The notes below the pieces were generated by a model, which worked only from the letters and a program-made list of their open reading frames with translations, was not told the origin of the DNA and did not search any database. From positions 86,251 through 150,250 of the forward strand of contig NZ_JAIEUL010000009.1 of the NCBI RefSeq assembly GCF_019599185.1: a stretch of 64,000 bases of DNA. Reading direction: 5' to 3'. The DNA comes from Cryobacterium inferilacus. Lineage in GTDB: Bacteria > Actinomycetota > Actinomycetes > Actinomycetales > Microbacteriaceae. Shown here one piece after another: positions 32,613 to 41,373 of this stretch; within the stretch, counting starts at the first letter, position 1; the number at the start of each line of letters is the position of its first letter. The position numbers and the translations under genes are program-made.

Positions 32613-33215
32613 ATGAAGAGATTCGAAGGCGTGGCGAAGCCCTCGACACTGGCGGCCGGTGCGGCGTTCCTCCTCGGCGGCATCCTCGACCTGGTCGTGC
32701 GACTGTCGGCGGATGCCGTCAGTCGGGTGGTGCAGACCCCGCTCTACGCGGTGCGCTCGATGGCTCTGCTCGGCGGTGCCCTGCTGCTGATCCTCGCGTT
32801 GGTGGCGATCTACGAGCGCCACGCCCGGCTGATCGGGCCGTTCGGGTTCTCCGCCGCGATCGTCGCCGGGACCGGCACCATCCTGATCAGCGGACTGTTC
32901 TGGGCGGAGGCGTTCCTCTTTCCCACCCTGGGCCGGGTCGCTCCCGGCCTCCTCGACGGCACCGACAGGCCCGGCTCCTTCTCCTTCGGTCTGCTGCTCA
33001 CCGCGGCGGTGTTCGGGGTCGGCTGGATCCTGCTGGGCAGCGCCATCCTGCGCGCCCGGGTGTATCGGGTGCTCCCGGCGGTGTTGATCATCCTCGGTGG
33101 CGGCGTGTCCCTGATCCCGACCACCGCGGTGGGCCTGGCCGTGCTCGGTGCGGGGCTGGTGCTGCTCGCGTTCAGCCCCACCTACCGCAAGCACGTAGGG
33201 CCGCAGCGGCACTGA
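32613..33215 (+). CDS. Membrane protein, function unknown
   Basis: 200 residues from ATG 32613 (GAGG five bases upstream), with about five membrane helices (roughly 10-30, 48-68, 78-102, 125-147 and 150-185). Charged residues are few. A proline/glycine loop with RVAPGLLDGTDRPGS lies between helices 3 and 4. The C-terminus is basic and cytosolic. No transporter signature is recognised. Confidence 0.7.
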   Translation: MKRFEGVAKPSTLAAGAAFLLGGILDLVVRLSADAVSRVVQTPLYAVRSMALLGGALLLILALVAIYERHARLIGPFGFSAAIVAGTGTILISGLFWAEAFLFPTLGRVAPGLLDGTDRPGSFSFGLLLTAAVFGVGWILLGSAILRARVYRVLPAVLIILGGGVSLIPTTAVGLAVLGAGLVLLAFSPTYRKHVGPQRH

Positions 33216-33280
33216 CCCGCGCCGTTGCGCGGTGCGCACATCCGCCGGTGGCACACTAGGACGGCGAGTGAGGAGCAGCC

Positions 33281-34297
33281 GTGGCGCTGATTGATGACGC
33301 GATCTATGTGGAGGGCCGCCGGGTGGCGACCCCGGAGACGTTGCAGGACGTTTTCACCGTGCTCAAGGAGAAACAGGGTTTCGCCTGGATCGGGCTGTAC
33401 CGGCCGACCGACGACGAGATCCGCAGTGTCGCCGACGAGTTCGGCCTGCACCATCTCGCCATCGAAGACGCCCTCAAGGGCCACCAACGCGCCAAGATCG
33501 AACGGTTCGCCGACACCCTCTTCCTGGTGCTGCGCCCGGCCAGGTACATCGACGCCGACGAGCGGGTGGAGTTCGGTGAACTGCACGTTTTTGTCGGCCC
33601 GGACTTCGTCGTCACCATCCGCCACGCCGAATCACCCGACCTCGCCTCGGTACGCCGGCGCCTCGAAGGCACCCCCGATCTGCTCGCCTTCGGCCCGCAG
33701 GCCGTGCTCTACGCCATCCTCGACCAGGTCATCGACGAGTACGCGCCGGTCGTGGCGGGCCTGGAGAACGACATCGACGAGATCGAGGACCAACTCTTCG
33801 ACGGCGACCAGGCCGTGTCCAGACGCATCTACGCGCTCTCCCGCGAGGTCATCGAATTCCAACGCGCCACCCAGCCGCTGATCGGCATGCTCGAATCGCT
33901 GCAGGAGGCCTTCGAGAAGCACCACGTTGACGTGGAGCTGCACCGGCACCTGCGCGATGTGCTCGACCACACCATCCGGGTCGTCGAACGGGTCGACGCG
34001 TTCCGGCAGCTGCTGCAGAACGCTCTGACCGTGCACAGCACCCTCGTCGCGCAGCGGCAGAACGACGAGACCCGGCGGCTCAGTGAGACCGGACTGGCGC
34101 AGAGCGAGGAGGTGAAGAAGATCTCCAGTTGGGCGGCGATCCTGTTCGCCCCCACCCTGGTCGGCACGATCTACGGCATGAACTTCCGGTTCATGCCCGA
34201 ACTGGACTGGCCACTGGGCTACCCGTTCGCGATCAGCTTGATGTTCGCGATGGGGTTCGGCCTGTACGCGGCGTTCAAGCGCAAGGGCTGGCTCTAA
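33281..34297 (+). CDS. corA: CorA-family magnesium/cobalt transporter
   Basis: 338 residues from GTG 33281 (GAGGAGC upstream). A soluble N-terminal domain and long coiled-coil stalk helix (to about 275) lead to two C-terminal membrane helices. The selectivity motif between them is YGMNFRFMPEL, the expected G-M-N of CorA, followed by the periplasmic loop DWPLGYPF. The C-terminus AAFKRKGWL is the usual basic anchor. It forms homopentamers for Mg2+ or Co2+ uptake in known homologues. Confidence 0.93.
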   Translation: MALIDDAIYVEGRRVATPETLQDVFTVLKEKQGFAWIGLYRPTDDEIRSVADEFGLHHLAIEDALKGHQRAKIERFADTLFLVLRPARYIDADERVEFGELHVFVGPDFVVTIRHAESPDLASVRRRLEGTPDLLAFGPQAVLYAILDQVIDEYAPVVAGLENDIDEIEDQLFDGDQAVSRRIYALSREVIEFQRATQPLIGMLESLQEAFEKHHVDVELHRHLRDVLDHTIRVVERVDAFRQLLQNALTVHSTLVAQRQNDETRRLSETGLAQSEEVKKISSWAAILFAPTLVGTIYGMNFRFMPELDWPLGYPFAISLMFAMGFGLYAAFKRKGWL

Positions 34298-34384
34298 GCC
34301 GCCGTCGGCCGCCAAAACCCACAAGAAACCTGCGAATGCGCGAAAAACCCGGGTGGCCTAACCGAGAACCGCCCGCCCAAGAAA

Positions 34385-34390
34385 TAGGGT
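34385..34390 (+). promoter_or_regulatory. -10-like TAGGGT at start of helicase-like gene
   Basis: TAGGGT directly touches ATG 34391 but lies exactly six bases from in-frame GTG 34397. This favours a leaderless transcript starting at the GTG. Confidence 0.45.
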
Positions 34391-37300
34391 ATGGGTGTGT
34401 GGCGCCTCGATAAAAAACCAGAAGATGACGATTTCACGTCGGAGTACACCGACGCGCCGTCAGCCGGCTCGCGATATGCAACCTCCCCGGACTCGGTGAG
34501 TCTGGGTGACCCGGCGCTCATCGCCGGCAACATCGCCGAGCCCACCTGGCAGCGCTGGCGTGACGAACTCGCCGCCGTCGGCGGGCACTCACCCCTGTTG
34601 CATTTCGGCGACAGCCCGCGCTCCCGCATCGAACTCTCCGCCACCCACCCTGGCGGTCTGCCCCAGTTCATCACCGGCAAGACCACCCTGCTGTCGAACC
34701 TGATCCGCGACGAGCTGGCGCTGCGTAACGCCCGCCTGGCCGCGAACGAGATCACCCAGAAGGGCATCGAGCTGCGCTCCATGCGCGGCATCGAATCGGT
34801 GCACCTCGCTATCGGCCTGGCCCAGTGGCGCCACGGCGACGTGGACTTCACCGCGCCGGTGCTGCTGCGCCCGCTGGCCATCCGTCGTTACGGCCGCGAC
34901 TTCGAACTCAAGCTCAAGGGCGCCCCGTTCCTCAACCCGGAGCTGGCGCGCGCGCTGCACGACCAGTTCCAGATCACCCTCGACGCCGACGCCTTCGTGG
35001 CCCTGGCCGTGACGAACGGCGCGTTCAAGCCTCAGCCCGTGATCGACCGGCTGCGCGGGCTCACCTCGCACCTGCCCTGGTTCAACGTCGTGCCCCGCCT
35101 GGTGGCCTCATCCTTCGCCGACGTCGGCCGGGCCATGGCCGTCGACGCCCACAAGCTCACCCACCCGGTGCTCGACGCCGTTGCCGGCAACCCCACGGCC
35201 CGTCGCGCCATCGAGATGGCCTACCACCCGGTCATGCCGGTGGCGCAAGACGTGCGCCCGCCCGGCACCGACACTCTGCTGCTGGATGCCGATTCCGAGC
35301 AGGAGAACGTCGTCGCGCAGATCAGCGCAGGCAACTCCCTCGTCGTGAAGACCCTGCCGGGCACCGGCGGCACCCAGACCATCGTGAACGCCATCGGCTC
35401 GCTCATCGCCCAGCACAAGCGTGTGCTCGTCGTCAGCGCCCGCCGCTCCAGCCTGGACGGCATCGCCCACCGACTCGTGCAGGTGGGCCTGCCCGGCGTC
35501 GCGGTGACCCCGCGTACCCTGCGCCGCGACCTGATCCAGTCCATCACCCGCAACGAGAAGTGCGTGCAGCCCAAGGTAGGCGACGTCGACGACGCCCTCG
35601 TTCGCCTGCGCAAGGTGCTGCTCGACTACCGGTCGGCGCTCACCCGCAAGGACACCGTGCTGGGTGTCTCGGTGCTCGACGCGCTCGGCGAACTCGCCAG
35701 GCTCGCCCAGCTGCCGTCCCCGCCGTCCACCACCGCCCGGCTCGACCGGGTCGCCCTGGAGCGCCTCGCCCACGACCGGGCCAGCGCCGCGGCGATCCTG
35801 ATCAAGGCCGCCGTGCTCGGCCAGTTCCGCTACGGCCCCGGCGACTCGCCCTGGTACGGCGCGTCCTTCAACTCCACGGCGGATGCCGGTGCCGCGCACG
35901 ACCTCGCCAAGCGCCTCAATCAGCCCGACCTGCCCCGCCTGCTCGAGCGGGCCGGTCACCTGATCGGCCAGACCCGGTTGCGCCCGTTCGAGACCGTGCA
36001 CGAGCTGGGCCTCTACCTGCGCCTGCTGCTGGACATCCGCGAAACCCTGGACAAGTTCCAGCCCGCCGTCTTCGACCGGTCGCTGACCGAACTGATCGCC
36101 GCCACCTCGGCCCGCCGGGACTCGCCGGAGATGACCGGCGCGAACCGGCGCCGGCTGCGCAAGCTCGCCGACGAGTACCTGCGACCCGGCGTGCACGTGA
36201 GCGACATGAACGAGAGCCTGCGGCGCATCCAGCAGCAGCGCACCCTGTGGCAGCGTTACGCGGCCGCCGGCGTCACCCCCGAGGTGCCCGTGGGCATCAA
36301 CGACGTGCACGTCGCCTACCAGCGGGTCGCCGAAGACCTGGGCAAACTGGATGTGCCGCTCGGCACCGCCGGCACGCCCAGCCAGCTGATCTCCCGCCCC
36401 CTCCGCGAGCTGCAGCGCACCGTCGCCGGCCTCGCCGCCGACAGTGAGGTGCTCGCGAACCTGCACGAGCGCACCGCGCTGCTCGCCACCCTGCGGGAGC
36501 ACAACCTCGACCCGCTGATGAACGACCTGTCGCTGCGGCACGTGTCGGAGAGCGATGTGGCCGCCGAACTCGAGCTGGCCTGGTGGCAGTCGGTGCTGGA
36601 AGTCATGCTGGGCGGGGACAAGGCCCTGCTCAACGCCAACACCCAGGTGCTGGACCGGCTCGAAGCCGACTTCAAGCTCGTCGACGAGGCACACGCCGCC
36701 AGTACCGGTCAGATCCTGGCCTGGCTGCTCGCCGAAACCTGGAAGATCGGCGTTGTCGACTGGCCGGAGGAGGCGGACCAGCTGCGCCGCCTGCTGCGCG
36801 CCGACCGGGCCACCCCGACCCGCATCAACGAGGTCTCCCCGCACCTGGGCCGCGTGCTCGCGCCCGTCTGGCTGGCATCACCGTACGAGGTCGCCGCCCT
36901 GGACGACTCGATGACCTTCGACGCCGTGTTGCTCGTCGACGCCGGGGCCACCACCCTCGCCGAGAACGTCGGCGCGATCCGCCGCGGCAAGCAGGTCGTG
37001 GCGTTCGGCGACCCGGTCACCCAGACCCCGTCGCCGTTCGAGACCGGCATCGTGGAACCGGCCGACGTGCCCATTCCGCAGGAGACCAACGTCGACGCCC
37101 TGCACGCCGACTCCGCACTCGCCCGCCTCGGCGAGCTGCTGCCGACCCTCACCCTCACCCGCAGCTACCGGGCCGGCGGCGAGGACCTCGCCGAGCTGGT
37201 GAACCACCGGTTCTACGGCGGCCGCATCGACTCGCTGCCCTGGGCGGGCAGCTTCCTCGGCCACGGCAGCCTCACCCTCAACTACGTCGCCGGCGGTCAC

Positions 37301-38146
37301 GGCATGCCAGACGCCGACAGCGGCGCCGTGGAGAGCGTCGATGCCGAGGTGGCCAAGGTCGTCGACCTGGTCATGGACCACGCCGTCAAGCGCCCCCGCG
37401 AATCCCTGATGGTGATCACCGCCAGCGCCCGGCACGCCGTGCGCGTGCACCAGGCCGTGCTCGCCGCGTTCGCCAAGCGCACCGACCTGAGCGACTTCAT
37501 CCTCAAGGACCGTGCCGAACCGTTCACGGTGCTCACCCTCGAGCAGGCCGTGGCGCAGAGCCGCGACCGGGTGATCTTCTCGATCGGCTACGGCCGCACC
37601 CCGCACGGCCGGCTGCTGAGCAACTTCGGCTCGCTCGGCGAACCGGGCGGCGAACGCCTGCTCGCGATCGGCATGACCCGCGCCCGCCGCGCCATGGACA
37701 TCGTCTCCTGCTTCCGCCCCATCGACATCGACGCCGACCGGCAGCGGCACGGCATCCTGGCCCTCTCGCAGGTGCTCACCGAGACCGAGGCCCGCCGTAA
37801 CGAGGTGGCCGTGCCGGATGCCCGCGAGGCCATGCTCGTCGACCTGGCCCGCCGCCTCGAACGCAAGGGTCTCACCGTCTCGCTCGGTCACCGCGGCAAG
37901 CTCGCGCTGGCAGCGTCACACGCCGGCCGCGCCGTGGTCGTGGAGACCGACGCCGTGGTCAACCGGGCCAGCCTGCGCGAATCCCTCCGGCTCCGCCCCG
38001 AGGTGCTGCGGCGCCTGGGCTGGCACTACCTGCGCGTGCACAGCTTCGAGCTGTTCAGCAACCCGGATGCGGTGGCCGCCCGCGTCGCCGCCCTCGCGGG
38101 GCTGACGCCGACCGAGGGGTCGGGCGGTCCGGCGCACCGTGCCTGA
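34391..38146 (+). CDS. Large SF1 helicase-like/nuclease-like protein with degenerate motifs
   Basis: 1251 residues (1249 if the GTG at 34397 is used). Residues about 1-290 resemble the N-terminal region of DUF4011-type helicases (ITGKTTLLSNLI, FELKLKGAPFLNPELA). The SF1 region follows: its P-loop is LPGTGGTQT (about 321-330), without the GKT/S lysine; Walker B is VLLVDAGATTL (about 849), with no DE pair; motif III retains AFGDPVTQ (about 871). Motif IV-VI-like segments are TLTRSYRAGGEDL and IGMTRARRAMDI. The C-terminal about 90 residues resemble the REase_MTES_1575 nuclease fold (ending LRRLGWHYLRVHSFELFSNP), but the first catalytic Asp position reads LALAA. The frame is intact, so this looks like a maintained pseudo-enzyme, not a pseudogene. 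It overlaps the next gene by 8 bp. Confidence 0.8.
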   Translation: MGVWRLDKKPEDDDFTSEYTDAPSAGSRYATSPDSVSLGDPALIAGNIAEPTWQRWRDELAAVGGHSPLLHFGDSPRSRIELSATHPGGLPQFITGKTTLLSNLIRDELALRNARLAANEITQKGIELRSMRGIESVHLAIGLAQWRHGDVDFTAPVLLRPLAIRRYGRDFELKLKGAPFLNPELARALHDQFQITLDADAFVALAVTNGAFKPQPVIDRLRGLTSHLPWFNVVPRLVASSFADVGRAMAVDAHKLTHPVLDAVAGNPTARRAIEMAYHPVMPVAQDVRPPGTDTLLLDADSEQENVVAQISAGNSLVVKTLPGTGGTQTIVNAIGSLIAQHKRVLVVSARRSSLDGIAHRLVQVGLPGVAVTPRTLRRDLIQSITRNEKCVQPKVGDVDDALVRLRKVLLDYRSALTRKDTVLGVSVLDALGELARLAQLPSPPSTTARLDRVALERLAHDRASAAAILIKAAVLGQFRYGPGDSPWYGASFNSTADAGAAHDLAKRLNQPDLPRLLERAGHLIGQTRLRPFETVHELGLYLRLLLDIRETLDKFQPAVFDRSLTELIAATSARRDSPEMTGANRRRLRKLADEYLRPGVHVSDMNESLRRIQQQRTLWQRYAAAGVTPEVPVGINDVHVAYQRVAEDLGKLDVPLGTAGTPSQLISRPLRELQRTVAGLAADSEVLANLHERTALLATLREHNLDPLMNDLSLRHVSESDVAAELELAWWQSVLEVMLGGDKALLNANTQVLDRLEADFKLVDEAHAASTGQILAWLLAETWKIGVVDWPEEADQLRRLLRADRATPTRINEVSPHLGRVLAPVWLASPYEVAALDDSMTFDAVLLVDAGATTLAENVGAIRRGKQVVAFGDPVTQTPSPFETGIVEPADVPIPQETNVDALHADSALARLGELLPTLTLTRSYRAGGEDLAELVNHRFYGGRIDSLPWAGSFLGHGSLTLNYVAGGHGMPDADSGAVESVDAEVAKVVDLVMDHAVKRPRESLMVITASARHAVRVHQAVLAAFAKRTDLSDFILKDRAEPFTVLTLEQAVAQSRDRVIFSIGYGRTPHGRLLSNFGSLGEPGGERLLAIGMTRARRAMDIVSCFRPIDIDADRQRHGILALSQVLTETEARRNEVAVPDAREAMLVDLARRLERKGLTVSLGHRGKLALAASHAGRAVVVETDAVVNRASLRESLRLRPEVLRRLGWHYLRVHSFELFSNPDAVAARVAALAGLTPTEGSGGPAHRA

Positions 38147-38426
38147 CCCGGCCCCGGCCGACCCCGCGATACCGGACGCGACCGCGCCCGCCGAGGTCGC
38201 GCCGGCCGAGGTTGCGCCGGCTGACACCGCGCCCGCCGACGCCACGCCTCGCCAACGCGTCGTGCGGTCGGCGGGTGCCCGTCGGGCGCGCCTGACCCCG
38301 GCCCCGGACACCGACCCGAACCCCGAGCCGGCGGCCCGCGAAGAGGGCGGCCAGACCTCCGGCGACGGCTCCTCCACGAGCGCGAACGACGCCAGGCTCC
38401 GCCAGGACAAGCCCCCGCACTGGTAG
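38139..38426 (+). CDS. Small Pro/Ala-rich protein coupled to the helicase-like gene
   Basis: 95 residues from GTG 38139, overlapping the helicase-like stop by 8 bp. The N-terminal third is a low-complexity Ala-Pro-Ala repeat (APAEVAPAEVAPADTAPADA). The middle is basic (RQRVVRSAGARRARL). The C-terminus NDARLRQDKPPHW is a motif I recognise from short Microbacteriaceae proteins encoded beside such helicases. It is probably disordered except for that end; a role as partner peptide is an inference. Confidence 0.65.
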   Translation: MPDPAPADPAIPDATAPAEVAPAEVAPADTAPADATPRQRVVRSAGARRARLTPAPDTDPNPEPAAREEGGQTSGDGSSTSANDARLRQDKPPHW

Positions 38427-38488
38427 CCCCCGGCCCGGCCCGGCTCGGCTCGGCCGTGCTCGGCGGAGCGACTCGCGGCAAAAGCCCC

Positions 38489-38511
38489 CCCCTTGGAGCG
38501 CTTCCAAGGGG
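38489..38511 (+). terminator. Hairpin downstream of the small Pro/Ala-rich gene
   Basis: CCCCTTGGA-GCGCT-TCCAAGGGG, a 9-bp perfect stem, 63 bases after the stop codon. No T tract. Confidence 0.5.
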
Positions 38512-38555
38512 CACTTCGCGGCATGTCGTGGTGCGCCCGGAACCTCGCCGTATGC

Positions 38556-38683
38556 GAGTTGCCAGTTGCGGCCCCCTGGTGCACACGGAATGGGCCTCAA
38601 CCGGCGAGTCATCGGGAGGGGCCGCGGTGAGTTGCCAGTTGGGGCCCAGTGGGGCGTGCGGAGTGGGCCTCAACTGGCAAGTC
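38556..38683. repeat. Two copies of a 55-bp hairpin-forming repeat
   Basis: Copy 1 is 38556-38610 and copy 2 is 38629-38683, 45 of 55 positions identical by eye. Each begins GAGTTGCCAGTTG and ends in CTCAAC(C/T)GGC(G/A)AGTC, which is nearly the reverse complement of the beginning, so each can fold into a long hairpin. The most divergent part is the central loop, as expected for a structure under pairing selection. It lies in a 358-base gene-free gap before mscL. It resembles a REP/intergenic palindromic element. Confidence 0.8.
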
Positions 38684-38714
38684 AGCGTGCGATGCCGGCC
38701 GGGAGACGGCAGAA

Positions 38715-38741
38715 GGCCCCCTGGACAGGATCCAGGAGGCC
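38715..38741. terminator. Hairpin after mscL
   Basis: GGCCcCCTGGA-CAGGA-TCCAGGaGGCC, 10 paired bases with one internal mismatch, 44 bases beyond the mscL stop on the minus strand. Confidence 0.5.
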
Positions 38742-38784
38742 ATCCGAGGTGCTCCGGCGAGCCGCCGGGCGTGGATCGTGCGGG

Positions 38785-39267
38785 TTACAGCGTGTGCTTC
38801 GGGGTGCCGTCGGCGGGACGCGCCGCGGCGGCGGCATCCGTGACGCCCGGGGCGGTTGAGGTACGGGCCGAGGCGGCGAGCAGGTCGCGGATCTCGCTCA
38901 GCAGGACGATGTCGGTGAGCGGTGCTGCTTCCTCCACGCCGGGTGCCTGGGCGGCCAGGCGGCGCTCCTGCGCCTCTTTCATCCGGTTGATCGGCAGCAC
39001 GAAGACGAAGTAGACCACGGCGGCGATCAGCAGGAAGTTGATGATGGCCGCGAGCACGGCGCCGAGCGCCAGCTCGCCACCGCCGGGCAGGCCGATCAGG
39101 AACGAGGTCTTGAGGCTGTCGGCGTTGAAAATGGCACCGATCAGGGGGTTGAACACGCTCTCGACGATTGCGGTGACGACAGCGGTGAAGGCGGCGCCGA
39201 TGACGACGGCGACGGCGAGGTCGATGACATTGCCCCGCATAATGAATGCTTTGAAGCCTTGGATCAT
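38785..39267 (-). CDS. mscL: Large-conductance mechanosensitive channel
   Basis: 160 residues. TM1 with GNVIDLAVAVVIGAAFTAVV (about 12-31), a periplasmic loop, and TM2 (about 70-95) ending FVFVLPINRMKEAQERR. MscL pentamers open under membrane tension to release solutes at hypo-osmotic shock. The C-terminal tail (about 105-160) is Ala-rich and longer than in E. coli MscL. AAGGAA precedes the ATG. Confidence 0.95.
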   Translation of the reverse strand: MIQGFKAFIMRGNVIDLAVAVVIGAAFTAVVTAIVESVFNPLIGAIFNADSLKTSFLIGLPGGGELALGAVLAAIINFLLIAAVVYFVFVLPINRMKEAQERRLAAQAPGVEEAAPLTDIVLLSEIRDLLAASARTSTAPGVTDAAAAARPADGTPKHTL

Positions 39268-39354
39268 GGTTCTTCCTTACGTAGGGCGGGTGTGAACCGC
39301 GTCCTCGATATTACCGGACGTTGTCGCCGAGCCGGAAGAGCGCGGAATCCGAAT

Positions 39355-39714
39355 TCAGGAAGACTTGGGTGCCGGCGTCGGGGACGAGCTGGATCCCGAG
39401 CCGCCCGACGACGAGCTGGACGACGGCGTCGCCGGTGCGGACTTCTCGGCCGGCTTCGCGGCGGGGGTGGAGTCCGACTTCGACTCCGACTTGGCGGCGC
39501 TCTTCTCGGCGGACAGCGAATTCGACTTGCCGGACTCGGCGCGGGAGTCGTTGCGGTAGAAGCCGGAGCCGGTGAAGCTGACCCCGATCGACGAGTACAC
39601 CTTGCGCAGCTTCCCGCCGCAGGTGGGGCACTCGGTGAGGGTGTTGTCGGTGAAGGCCTGCTGGATATCGAAGGCCGTGTCGCACTCGGTGCAACGGTAA
39701 GAATAGGTAGGCAC
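39355..39714 (-). CDS. FmdB-family zinc ribbon protein
   Basis: 119 residues from GTG 39714. The N-terminus MPTYSYRCTECDTAFDIQQ and CPTCGGKLRKVYSS form a CxxC...CxxC zinc ribbon, followed by FTGSGFYRNDSR, all characteristic of FmdB-type regulatory proteins. The C-terminal half (about 62-119) is a Ser/Ala/Lys-rich low-complexity tail. The gene lies between mscL and formyl-THF cyclo-ligase, a usual actinobacterial order. The exact role is unknown. Confidence 0.92.
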   Translation of the reverse strand: MPTYSYRCTECDTAFDIQQAFTDNTLTECPTCGGKLRKVYSSIGVSFTGSGFYRNDSRAESGKSNSLSAEKSAAKSESKSDSTPAAKPAEKSAPATPSSSSSSGGSGSSSSPTPAPKSS

Positions 39715-39771
39715 TGCGTCTTTTCGGTTCGTGGTTCGAAGGAGCTGGCCGGCCGGGCCGGTGGGGAAAGT

Positions 39772-40350
39772 CTAGAAGACGACGATCCGGGTGGGGGTGA
39801 CGAGGCCGTTCACCGGCTGGTCGTGCACCTCGCGGGGCACCTCGTCGAGGTATTCATTGTCGTAGACGACGGCGTACACCGGCGGGCATTTCTCCATCGA
39901 CCCGAGGGTCTTGTCGAAGTAGCCGCGGCCCCAGCCCATCCGCAGGCCGGTGCGGTCGATGGCCGCCGCGGGAACGATGATCAGGTCGACGTCGTTGATC
40001 GCGATCGGGCCGAGCAGCTCGCCCGAGGGCTCCGGCGCGCCGGACAGGCCCTGGATCTCGGTCTGGTCCTCACCGACGGTCCAGTCCAGCAGGCCGTCGT
40101 CGCGGGAGACGGGGAAAAGGACGCGGATGCCGCGTTCCTCGGCCCAGTTCACGAACGGTCGGGTGTTGGGTTCGGTGGGTCCGGAGAGGTAGCAGGAGAT
40201 GGACCTCGCGGAGAGGTCGAGCACGATGCTCTGCAGGTTCTCGGTGAAGCCGGCGGTGGCGGCGTCGCGTTCCATGGTGGTCAGGTTCTGGCGGCGCTCC
40301 CGGAGCTCTGCGCGGAGCGCCCGCTTGCGGTGCTCGATATCGGAGTCCAT
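39772..40350 (-). CDS. 5-formyltetrahydrofolate cyclo-ligase
   Basis: 192 residues from ATG 40350 (MDSDIEHRKRALRAEL); an ATG three codons upstream is possible. It converts 5-formyl-THF with ATP to 5,10-methenyl-THF. Family motifs are the basic N-terminal helix RKRALRAELRERRQ, LIIVPAAAIDRTGLRMGWGRGYFDK (substrate/ATP-binding) and the final HDQPVNGLVTPTRIVVF. It diverges from galU by 51 bases. Confidence 0.92.
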   Translation of the reverse strand: MDSDIEHRKRALRAELRERRQNLTTMERDAATAGFTENLQSIVLDLSARSISCYLSGPTEPNTRPFVNWAEERGIRVLFPVSRDDGLLDWTVGEDQTEIQGLSGAPEPSGELLGPIAINDVDLIIVPAAAIDRTGLRMGWGRGYFDKTLGSMEKCPPVYAVVYDNEYLDEVPREVHDQPVNGLVTPTRIVVF

Positions 40351-40389
40351 ACAAGTCATCCTAGGTGCGGAAGAAGGTGGGGATGCCGC

Positions 40390-40395
40390 TAACCT
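40390..40395 (+). promoter_or_regulatory. Likely -10 of leaderless galU
   Basis: TAACCT, exactly six bases before the galU ATG, with no ribosome site. Confidence 0.55.
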
Positions 40396-40401
40396 AATGC
40401 C

Positions 40402-41295
40402 ATGGTTACTCAGATTACTAAGGCCGTCATTCCCGCTGCTGGAATGGGAACCCGGTTCCTGCCCGCGACCAAGGCCATGCCGAAGGAAATGCTGCCCGTC
40501 GTCGACAAGCCGGCCATCCAGTACGTCGTCGAAGAAGCCGTCGCCGCCGGACTGACCGACGTACTGATGATCACCGGGCGGAACAAGAACGCCCTGGAGA
40601 ACCACTTTGACCGCGTCACCGAGCTCGAAGCCGTGCTCATCCAGAAGGGCGACCGCGACCGTCTGGCCAAGGTGAACGAGTCCACCGACCTCGCCGACAT
40701 GCACTACGTGCGCCAGGGCGACCCGCTGGGCCTGGGCCACGCGGTGCTCCGCGCCAAGATGCACGTGGGCCACGAACCGTTCGCCGTGCTGCTCGGTGAC
40801 GACATCATCGACGCCCGCGACCCGCTGCTCGACAAGATGCTCGCCGAGCAGATCAGCCGCAACACCAGCGTCGTCGCCCTGCTCGAGGTCGATCCGTCGC
40901 AGATCCACCTCTACGGAGCCGCCGCGATCGAGAAGACCGACGACCCCGACGTGGTGCGCATCACCGGCCTGGTCGAGAAGCCGGCCGCAGCGGATGCGCC
41001 GTCGAACCTGGCCATCATCGGCCGCTATGTGCTGCGCCCCGAGGTGTTCGACGTGCTCGAGCACACCGCACCGGGCAAGGGCAACGAGATCCAGCTCACC
41101 GACGCCCTGCAGGAAATGGCCGTCAACCCGGAGACCACCGGCGGCGTCTACGGCGTGATCTTCCGCGGCCGTCGCTACGACACCGGCGACCGGTTGGACT
41201 ACATCAAGGCCATCATCCAGCTCGCCGTCGACCGCGACGACCTCGGCGCCGAGCTGCGCCCCTGGCTGCAGGAGTTCACCGCCACCCTCGAGTAG
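40402..41295 (+). CDS. galU: UTP-glucose-1-phosphate uridylyltransferase
   Basis: 297 residues. It makes UDP-glucose for cell-wall and glycolipid synthesis. The nucleotidyltransferase N-terminus KAVIPAAGMGTRFLPATKAMPKEMLPVVDKP is diagnostic; GDDIIDARDPLL carries the metal-binding Asp and GLVEKP follows. Length is normal. TAACCT six bases before the ATG implies a leaderless mRNA. Confidence 0.96.
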   Translation: MVTQITKAVIPAAGMGTRFLPATKAMPKEMLPVVDKPAIQYVVEEAVAAGLTDVLMITGRNKNALENHFDRVTELEAVLIQKGDRDRLAKVNESTDLADMHYVRQGDPLGLGHAVLRAKMHVGHEPFAVLLGDDIIDARDPLLDKMLAEQISRNTSVVALLEVDPSQIHLYGAAAIEKTDDPDVVRITGLVEKPAAADAPSNLAIIGRYVLRPEVFDVLEHTAPGKGNEIQLTDALQEMAVNPETTGGVYGVIFRGRRYDTGDRLDYIKAIIQLAVDRDDLGAELRPWLQEFTATLE

Positions 41296-41373
41296 CACCG
41301 CCTGTTCACAGGTCGGTCCCGGGCTAGGATTCGGGCATCATCGGGCTTCGGCCCCCAAGTAGACGGGTTCATC

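Noticed and set aside
35108..36844. A 578-codon open frame on the minus strand
   Set aside because: It lies fully inside the helicase-like gene and has shadow composition (Gly/Val/Gln/His-rich).
34391..38146. Helicase-like gene as a pseudogene
   Set aside because: The frame is uninterrupted over 3.7 kb, codon usage is like the neighbours, and the gene overlaps the next one. Loss of motifs is better explained as a pseudo-enzyme.
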